DNA of 64,000 nucleotides from Parabacteroides sp. TM07-1AC (lineage in GTDB: Bacteria; Bacteroidota; Bacteroidia; Bacteroidales; Tannerellaceae), in NCBI RefSeq assembly GCF_003480915.1, contig NZ_QUKD01000013.1, positions 124,001 to 188,000 on the forward strand, in the 5' to 3' direction. Below the pieces are notes generated by a model. It had not been told where the DNA came from, made no database searches, and worked only from the letters and a program-made list of their open reading frames with translations. The position numbers and the translations under genes were made by a program. Shown piece after piece: positions 58,392 through 64,000 of the stretch (the stretch's first letter is position 1; each line of letters starts with the position of its first letter).

Positions 58392-59432
58392 ATGAAAAAG
58401 AAAATCTTAGTAGCAGGTGGAACCGGATACATTGGCTCTCACACTACAGTTGAGTTGCAGAATGCAGGTTATGATGTAGTAATCATCGACGACCTGTCGA
58501 ACTCCAATATCGAGGTATTGGATGGTATCGAAAAGATCACAGGTATCCGTCCTGAATTTATCAAGCTGGATTTAAAAGATAAAGAAGGAACTCGTGAAGC
58601 ATTGAAGGCCCATCCGGGTATCAACGGTATCATCCTGTTCGCTGCCAGCAAGGCTGTCGGTGAATCGGTTCAACAACCGCTGAAGTATTATCGTAACAAT
58701 GTCGTTACGCTGGTCAACCTGTTGGAACTGATGCCTGAATTCAATATCGAAGGTATTGTGTTCTCTTCTTCCTGTACCGTTTACGGACAGCCGGATCCTG
58801 AAAACTTACCTGTAACAGAAGATGCACCGATCAAACCGGCAACTTCTCCTTACGGTAATACCAAACAGATCAACGAAGAGATCATCCGCGATACAATCCA
58901 CGCAAATGCTCCGTTCAAGAGCATCATCCTGCGTTATTTCAACCCGATCGGAGCTCACCCGAGTGCAGAAATCGGTGAGTTGCCTAACGGTGTTCCCCAG
59001 AATCTGATCCCGTATCTGACACAGACTGCTATCGGTATCCGTAAGGAACTGAGCGTATTCGGTGACGATTACGATACACCTGACGGTTCTTGTATCCGCG
59101 ATTATATCAATGTAGTCGACCTGGCGAAAGCTCATGTGATTGCTATGGACCGTATGTTGGGCGGTAAGACAGATGCAAATGTTGAATATTTCAACCTGGG
59201 AACCGGAAACGGTGTAACCGTACTGGAACTGATCAACACATTCGAAAAAGCTACCGGCGTAAAAGTTCCTCACAAGATAGTAGGCCGTCGCGAAGGTGAT
59301 ATCGAAAAGGTTTGGGCTAATCCGGAACGTGCTAACAAAGTATTGGGTTGGACAGCAAAAGAAACATTGGCTGATACATTGGCTTCTGCCTGGAAATGGC
59401 AGGAAAGACTGCGCGAACGCGGTATCCAATAA
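58392..59432 (+). CDS. galE: UDP-glucose 4-epimerase
   Basis: 346 residues. The Rossmann motif is VAGGTGYIGSH near the N-terminus, followed by the catalytic Ser in FSSSCTVYGQP and Tyr/Lys in SPYGNTKQINEE. It interconverts UDP-glucose and UDP-galactose for envelope polysaccharide and galactose metabolism. It is followed by a strong terminator. Confidence 0.94.
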   Translation: MKKKILVAGGTGYIGSHTTVELQNAGYDVVIIDDLSNSNIEVLDGIEKITGIRPEFIKLDLKDKEGTREALKAHPGINGIILFAASKAVGESVQQPLKYYRNNVVTLVNLLELMPEFNIEGIVFSSSCTVYGQPDPENLPVTEDAPIKPATSPYGNTKQINEEIIRDTIHANAPFKSIILRYFNPIGAHPSAEIGELPNGVPQNLIPYLTQTAIGIRKELSVFGDDYDTPDGSCIRDYINVVDLAKAHVIAMDRMLGGKTDANVEYFNLGTGNGVTVLELINTFEKATGVKVPHKIVGRREGDIEKVWANPERANKVLGWTAKETLADTLASAWKWQERLRERGIQ

Positions 59433-59456
59433 AAAGTCATTCATTAAATAAGTATG

Positions 59457-59493
59457 CCGGAAGAATCTTTACAAAATTCTTCCGGTTTTTTTT
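59457..59493 (+). terminator. Rho-independent terminator after galE
   Basis: CCGGAAGAAT (59457-59466) pairs with ATTCTTCCGG (59476-59485) and is followed by eight T. It ends the rseC-rnf-galE region. Confidence 0.95.
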
Positions 59494-59559
59494 CGACAAA
59501 AAAAGCACTGAATCCTATTGAATTATAACGACTTTTCTGTTTTTGTATATTATTTTATT

Positions 59560-59567
59560 TACTTTTG
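59560..59567 (+). promoter_or_regulatory. -7 promoter box for the HPt-kinase pair
   Basis: TACTTTTG, 57 bp before the HPt ATG at 59625; a TTTG lies about 14 bp upstream of it, closer than the usual -33 spacing. Confidence 0.5.
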
Positions 59568-59624
59568 TGTAATATTCTTTAGTCACTGATAATTAGTTCG
59601 TGACATAAAACCGACTACAAAGAC

Positions 59625-59984
59625 ATGACAAGCGAATACAAAGAAAAATTACAAGCAAACGGAGTTAACCTGAGCAGTGCATTAAACCGATTCATGGATA
59701 ATGAACAGTTATATGAAAGGATACTTTCTAAATTTCCGATGGATGAAAATTTCCTCCAAATGGAGAAATGTCTTGTAGAGAATAATATCAACCAGGCATT
59801 CTGCCATGCCCATACGTTAAAAGGATTAGCCGGAACACTTGATCTGACCACCCTACTAAACATTTTGACCCCGATGACAGAACAACTCAGAACCGGGAAT
59901 ACGGAAGGTATGCAGGAATTATTCAACCAATTAAAGACAGAATACAATCAAATCTGTCAATTGATTGCTGAACATAAAGCCTGA
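59625..59984 (+). CDS. Histidine phosphotransfer (HPt) protein
   Basis: 119 residues, all helical. The phospho-acceptor His63 is in CHAHTLKGLAGTL, the standard Hpt motif. It begins 140 bp after the galE terminator and lies 25 bp before the hybrid kinase start, so it probably relays phosphate between the receiver domains of that kinase and another protein. Confidence 0.92.
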   Translation: MTSEYKEKLQANGVNLSSALNRFMDNEQLYERILSKFPMDENFLQMEKCLVENNINQAFCHAHTLKGLAGTLDLTTLLNILTPMTEQLRTGNTEGMQELFNQLKTEYNQICQLIAEHKA

Positions 59985-60009
59985 TATAAAAGCGGATAAA
60001 TATAGTTAT

Positions 60010-62370
60010 ATGGAAAAGAAACTTAAATCAAATGAATCGTTAGCCAACTACCAGTATCTTATGGATATCGTTTGGACTATTTATCCCCAAAACGAAAGTG
60101 TCGAAGTCTTTAAGGACAGCATAAACCCGGAACTGGATAATACGAAACACGACTACAAAAACCTCTGCGATACCCGCAAAAAAGATGTCTATCCACCGGA
60201 TTATAGTCTATGGGACGAAGTAATCTCGTTCGATACATTTCATAGCATGATAGCGGAAGGATGCATGCACAAGAAATTCGATATACGTTTCTTCAATACA
60301 CATTTCGGTTTTGAATGGCATGAAGCCTTCATCGACATAATCGTCAATGAGAATGGCATACCTGACAAGATCATTTTATCCAGTCGTAACGTCAACAATT
60401 TTAGAAAATCTCAAATCATAGAAAAAGCCGTACAATCAGAATACGACTATGTGATTTATATAGAAGCTTCAAAAAACAGCTATGTTATGTACGCCTCCGG
60501 TTCGGAAAGCGATAGTCCCCCTCCAATCGCCAGCAGCGATTATGAGGCAGTGGTCACCGAATACAACCGGCAATATATGTCACCGGAATTATGTGAAGAA
60601 ATGACGAAGAATATGATGATTGCCCATGTCGGTCCGATACTGGAACAACACGGGGAATATATTCTATACAACACCATGATAGAAAATGGTGTGAACCGGG
60701 ATAAGAAAATACGATTCAGTTATTTCGACAAAGAAAAGAACATCTGGTTACTGACCCGAACCGATATAACGGAAATCAGGGAAGAAAGAAGACAGAAACA
60801 ACTACTGCAGGAAGCCCTGCAAAGTGCGACAGTTGCCAACCGTGCCAAATCCGATTTCCTGTCACGAATGAGCCATGACGTTCGTACCCCTTTAAATGCT
60901 ATTGTAGGCATGACAGCAATAGCCAGTCTGCATATAGATGATCAGATACGTATAGCCGATTGCCTGAAGAAGATAACTATTTCTTCCAAGCTCCTGCTGA
61001 ACCTCATCAACGAAGTACTGGATATGTCAAAACTGGAAAGCGGACATATCATGCTGACGGAAGAGGCATTTAAGCTCGAAGAACTTCTGGAAAGTTTATT
61101 TGCGATGGTACAATCATCCGTCGAAATGAAAAAGCAGGATTTACACATACGCGTTATCCAGGTAAAACACGAATATCTGATCGGAGACGTACAACGCATA
61201 CAGCAGGCATTAATGAATATACTGACTAATGCAGTGAAATATACACCTGAAAAAGGGCGGATAGACGTAACCATCAGAGAAAAAGTCTCTGTTTATAACG
61301 GTTATGGCCTGTTTGAAATAACAGTTGCAGATAATGGAATCGGTATGAAGCCTGAATTTTTATCCAAGGTGTTCGAACCATTCGAACGCTCGGACGATGC
61401 TGCTATCCGGAATATCCAGGGTACCGGCCTCGGCATGGCCATCAGTCGTCATATTGCCCAGATGATGAACGGCGACATCCTGGTGGAAAGCGAACACGGC
61501 AAAGGTTCCAGATTCTCTATGACATTCCATGTCAAATTGGGAGATATGGATGAATATGATAAGGATATACTGGCAAATTTACCGGTATTGGTTGTAGATG
61601 ACGATGATATCTCCTGCGAAATAGCCTGTGAAAACTTACAGGGACTAGGAATGAAACCGGAATGGGTTCTTTCCGGACAGGAAGCTGTACAGAAGATATT
61701 TGACGGGAACAAGTATTTTGCTATTATCATAGACCTGATGATGCCCAACATGAACGGTATCGAGACAACACACAAAATACGGGAATATGCGGGTCCGGAT
61801 ATCCCTATCATAATCATTTCGGCTTACGACTATTCAGGTTATGAAAGTGAAGCCCTGAAAGCCGGAGCCAATGGTTTCATCAGTAAACCTATCATGAAAT
61901 CCAAACTATTCCACCTGATGAAAAGATTTGCTACTGACAAGAAGGAAGACAAATTGAACAGCGTTGCCCCAAAAGCCCTCACCACCTTCGTCGGTAAACG
62001 CATATTGGTAGTCGAAGACAATGACCTAAACCGGGAAATCGCCTACGAACTGCTACGGGAAACCGGCGCAGAAGTTGAAACAGCCTGCAACGGAAAAGAA
62101 GCGGTAAATTGCGTATCCAGCTCTACAGAAGGATACTACGATCTAATCATAATGGATATCCAGATGCCGGTAATGAACGGACTCGAAGCAACGAGGGCGA
62201 TCCGTCTGCTTGACCGGGAAGATATAAAAATATTACCGATCGTAGCCATGTCCGCCAATGCTTTTGCTGAAGATGTACAGTTAAGCCTGAAAGCAGGCGT
62301 GAACGAACATATCGCAAAGCCGATAGAGATCACTACCCTCTACAAGATTATCACAAAATGGTTTAACTGA
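60010..62370 (+). CDS. Cytoplasmic hybrid histidine kinase with two receiver domains
   Basis: 786 residues from the ATG at 60010; an earlier in-frame TTG overlaps the HPt gene. The N-terminal 265 residues are a soluble sensor with no membrane helix and a PAS-like feel (FEWHEAFIDIIVNENGIPD). HisKA has the acceptor His289 (MSHDVRTPLN). The ATPase domain has the N box near 408 (MNILTNAVKYTP), DNGIGM and GTGLGMAIS. Receiver 1 has Asp575 (IIIDLMMPNM) and receiver 2 has Asp716 (LIIMDIQMPVM). With the upstream HPt protein this would make a four-step phosphorelay. No DNA-binding output is encoded nearby. Confidence 0.92.
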   Translation: MEKKLKSNESLANYQYLMDIVWTIYPQNESVEVFKDSINPELDNTKHDYKNLCDTRKKDVYPPDYSLWDEVISFDTFHSMIAEGCMHKKFDIRFFNTHFGFEWHEAFIDIIVNENGIPDKIILSSRNVNNFRKSQIIEKAVQSEYDYVIYIEASKNSYVMYASGSESDSPPPIASSDYEAVVTEYNRQYMSPELCEEMTKNMMIAHVGPILEQHGEYILYNTMIENGVNRDKKIRFSYFDKEKNIWLLTRTDITEIREERRQKQLLQEALQSATVANRAKSDFLSRMSHDVRTPLNAIVGMTAIASLHIDDQIRIADCLKKITISSKLLLNLINEVLDMSKLESGHIMLTEEAFKLEELLESLFAMVQSSVEMKKQDLHIRVIQVKHEYLIGDVQRIQQALMNILTNAVKYTPEKGRIDVTIREKVSVYNGYGLFEITVADNGIGMKPEFLSKVFEPFERSDDAAIRNIQGTGLGMAISRHIAQMMNGDILVESEHGKGSRFSMTFHVKLGDMDEYDKDILANLPVLVVDDDDISCEIACENLQGLGMKPEWVLSGQEAVQKIFDGNKYFAIIIDLMMPNMNGIETTHKIREYAGPDIPIIIISAYDYSGYESEALKAGANGFISKPIMKSKLFHLMKRFATDKKEDKLNSVAPKALTTFVGKRILVVEDNDLNREIAYELLRETGAEVETACNGKEAVNCVSSSTEGYYDLIIMDIQMPVMNGLEATRAIRLLDREDIKILPIVAMSANAFAEDVQLSLKAGVNEHIAKPIEITTLYKIITKWFN

Positions 62371-62396
62371 TAGATTCCTAATATCAGTTAAACCAT
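62358..62396. terminator. Dyad between the convergent kinase and HAD genes
   Basis: GGTTTAACTGATA (62360-62372) and TATCAGTTAAACC (62382-62394) are perfect inverted repeats, extended by AT/AT outside. The left arm overlaps the kinase stop codon (TGA at 62368-62370). No long T-run, so termination strength is uncertain, but the position fits both convergent genes. Confidence 0.6.
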
Positions 62397-62401
62397 ATAA
62401 A

Positions 62402-63031
62402 TTATTCAGACAGGAATTTGTTTATTACTTCCCGCCAATCTTCGCCATTCTTCGGTTGATAAGTAACGAAACCCAGTTGGCGAGCGATCTCAATATTACT
62501 CTTTCCGTCATCCACAAAAAGTGTTTCTGCCGGATTCAGACCGCTGTCGCGGATCATATATTCGAAAATCTTCGCATCCGGTTTAGTGACACCCACCTCA
62601 TAAGAAGTGTACATCTTGTCGAAATAGACACCGATCGGGCGACCGGCAGGAGTAAACTCGCTGGTTCTTGCCCAACCTTCCTGGATAATCGGATTGGTAT
62701 TACTCAAAAGATACACATTGTATTTTTCGCGGAGATTCAGCAGATAGTCCAGTTTATATTGGGGAGTATCGACGATGAATCCAAGCCAGGCATGTCTGAT
62801 AGCTTCGTATGAAAGATCTTTTCCGGTATATTCACACAGTTTCCGGCAAAACCCGTCGGCAGTGATCGTTCCGTTTTCCACTTCCAAAAAGAATCCTTTC
62901 TGTTCATAGGGATCGAGCAATTGCCTGGCATCCTCCACCCCGATCTCTTCAAAGCGGCGCACTGCACACTCATGGTCCAGTTCTATCAAGACACCTCCCA
63001 AATCAAATACAATGTTTCTAATCTTTGTCAT
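62402..63031 (-). CDS. HAD-superfamily phosphatase (YihX-like)
   Basis: 209 residues. Motif I is FDLGGVLIELD with the nucleophile Asp10, motif II is LLSNTNPII, the lysine is in VGVTKPDAKIF, and motif IV is LFVDDGKSNIEIARQLG. The second aspartate of motif I is replaced by Gly, as in the YihX/alpha-D-glucose-1-phosphate phosphatase group. The cap domain is small and helical. Substrate not known; sugar phosphates are typical. Confidence 0.88.
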   Translation of the reverse strand: MTKIRNIVFDLGGVLIELDHECAVRRFEEIGVEDARQLLDPYEQKGFFLEVENGTITADGFCRKLCEYTGKDLSYEAIRHAWLGFIVDTPQYKLDYLLNLREKYNVYLLSNTNPIIQEGWARTSEFTPAGRPIGVYFDKMYTSYEVGVTKPDAKIFEYMIRDSGLNPAETLFVDDGKSNIEIARQLGFVTYQPKNGEDWREVINKFLSE

Positions 63032-63058
63032 AACGTTCTTCTTTTATATGATGTTCTC

Positions 63059-63709
63059 TTAATATCCCAACGTAAAACGTTCCTGATGGTGCTTTTCCTG
63101 TTCCAACTCGTCGATCATAGCGACAGCAAAATCTTCTACAGAAATATTACTGTCGCCTTTTTCATCTACTACCAATTCGTCTTTTCCCAAACGGAATTTC
63201 CCTGTACGCTGACCGGGAAACATATTGGCAGCCGGACTCAGGAAGACCCAGTCGAACGACTTTTCCGGCAGCAACAAGTCAGTATAAACTTTCGCCAGGC
63301 TCCGGATACCAGGAAGCAGTTTCTCCGGCACATCAGGTTCATTCATTAACAAACGCCCCGGAGCCACCAGCAGACTACCTGCTCCACCGACCATTAAATA
63401 ACGATGCACACCGGCATTGCGTACAGCACAAATAATAGAACCGTACCCCTCCAATGTTTCATCGTATGTCTTCGGATTCTCCCATCCCGGATTGAATGCA
63501 CTGATCACAGCATCCGACTTAGCCAGTTCACGCGACAGAAAATCAGTATCGGTCACATTCCCTCCTACCACTTTCAGATTCGGATGAATCAATGTCAATT
63601 TGGATGGATTTCTAACAATGGCTTTTACCTGATGCCCTCTTCCTAACGCCTCTTTCAAAATAGCAGAACCGACGTAACCGGTTGCGCCTATAATAACAAT
63701 TTTCTTCAT
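63059..63709 (-). CDS. NAD(P)-binding Rossmann-fold protein (atypical SDR, NmrA-like)
   Basis: 216 residues with the dinucleotide loop IGATGYVGSAILKEA at 6-20 and a second motif VIVRNPSKL-like segment (KAIVRNPSKL). No Tyr-x-x-x-Lys catalytic pair is obvious, so it belongs to the atypical SDR group that includes NADH-binding sensors and flavin reductases. It is 27 bp upstream of the HAD gene on the same strand. Role unknown. Confidence 0.85.
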   Translation of the reverse strand: MKKIVIIGATGYVGSAILKEALGRGHQVKAIVRNPSKLTLIHPNLKVVGGNVTDTDFLSRELAKSDAVISAFNPGWENPKTYDETLEGYGSIICAVRNAGVHRYLMVGGAGSLLVAPGRLLMNEPDVPEKLLPGIRSLAKVYTDLLLPEKSFDWVFLSPAANMFPGQRTGKFRLGKDELVVDEKGDSNISVEDFAVAMIDELEQEKHHQERFTLGY

Positions 63710-63781
63710 GACTATATGTATGATTGATTACTTGTTTATAGAACAACACCGGGTAGGTATCTTGTTTAGGAAAAGCCCTTT

Positions 63782-64000
63782 CTATTTCTGAAACACTTTA
63801 GTCGATTTGATCATGACATCACGTACGGGACGGTCGTTTTTATCAGTTCTTACCAACGACATTTTCTCCACGACATCAAAACCGTCGACCACTTCACCAA
63901 AAATAGTAACCGAACTGTCCAAATGGGGAACACCCCCTACAGTCTTATATACTTCGCGGTGTTCTGCCGGAATAACATACGGACCGAGTTCAGCCAGGGT
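63782..64000 (-). CDS. Cyclophilin-type peptidyl-prolyl isomerase, C-terminal part
   Basis: 72 in-frame residues up to a TAG at 63782-63784; the N-terminal part lies beyond the window. The readable end contains YKTVGGVPHLDSSVTIFGEV and DGFDVVEKM, the C-terminal beta strands of the cyclophilin fold. It would catalyse cis-trans isomerisation of prolyl bonds. The signal peptide and active-site residues are not visible here. Confidence 0.85.
   Translation of the reverse strand, partial: TLAELGPYVIPAEHREVYKTVGGVPHLDSSVTIFGEVVDGFDVVEKMSLVRTDKNDRPVRDVMIKSTKVFQK

Overview
The window looks like chromosomal DNA of a gut Bacteroidales, most probably Parabacteroides or a close relative (inference). The evidence is a starch-utilisation (Sus) locus with a SusR-type regulator, a complete rseC-rnfBCDGEA cluster, DUF3078 and fimbrillin-like genes, moderate GC, and many promoters with the Bacteroidota -7 box TAnnTTTG. 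No tRNA, rRNA, CRISPR array, intact insertion sequence or prophage was seen.

Layout. 1-4205 (-): export operon of TolC, HlyD and two ABC-2 permeases, the last cut by the window edge. 4399-5900 (-): a Crp/Fnr-like regulator and a membrane coiled-coil protein. 6188-9066 (+): two guaA-type genes in tandem, the second with a shrunken, catalytically dead glutaminase domain. 9125-11658: accessory stretch with a hairpin-rich intergenic region, a fimbrillin-like lipoprotein, a 58-residue peptide gene and a 78-residue gene behind strong palindromes. 11659-16931 (-): acetyltransferase, rsmE, nucleoside transporter, bifunctional nuclease, a probable small RNA, an M48 protease and a thioredoxin-like lipoprotein. 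17092-29141: Sus locus (GH13, GH97, SusC, SusD, SusE on -; SusR on +), with a regularly spaced palindrome array between the divergent promoters. 29145-29714: ORF6N gene.

29908-34834 (+): dnaG, a NatAB-type ABC exporter and a histidine phosphatase. 34847-39135 (-): thioesterase, xpt, xanthine permease and a two-domain phosphoesterase. 39278-43253: threonine aldolase, an ECF sigma factor, an NfeD/ClpP-class protease and an AlbA_2 protein. 43324-46376 (+): antiporter and kdsB. 46351-50971 (-): membrane protein, yidC and pyrG. 51190-59432 (+): DUF3078, the Rnf complex and galE. 59625-62370 (+): an HPt protein and a hybrid histidine kinase that probably form one phosphorelay. 62402-64000 (-): HAD phosphatase, SDR-fold protein and the end of a cyclophilin.

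How the parts fit. Purine metabolism appears twice (guaA pair; xpt with a xanthine permease). The Sus locus encodes glycan binding and uptake (SusCDE) plus periplasmic breakdown (SusA-like GH13, SusB-like GH97), but the surface amylase SusG and SusF are absent here. Most of the rest is core housekeeping. The most unusual signals are the degenerate second GuaA, the small peptide gene upstream of the fimbrillin-like lipoprotein, the overlapping palindromes ahead of the 78-residue gene, and three intergenic arrays of short dyads repeating every 21 to 23 bp.
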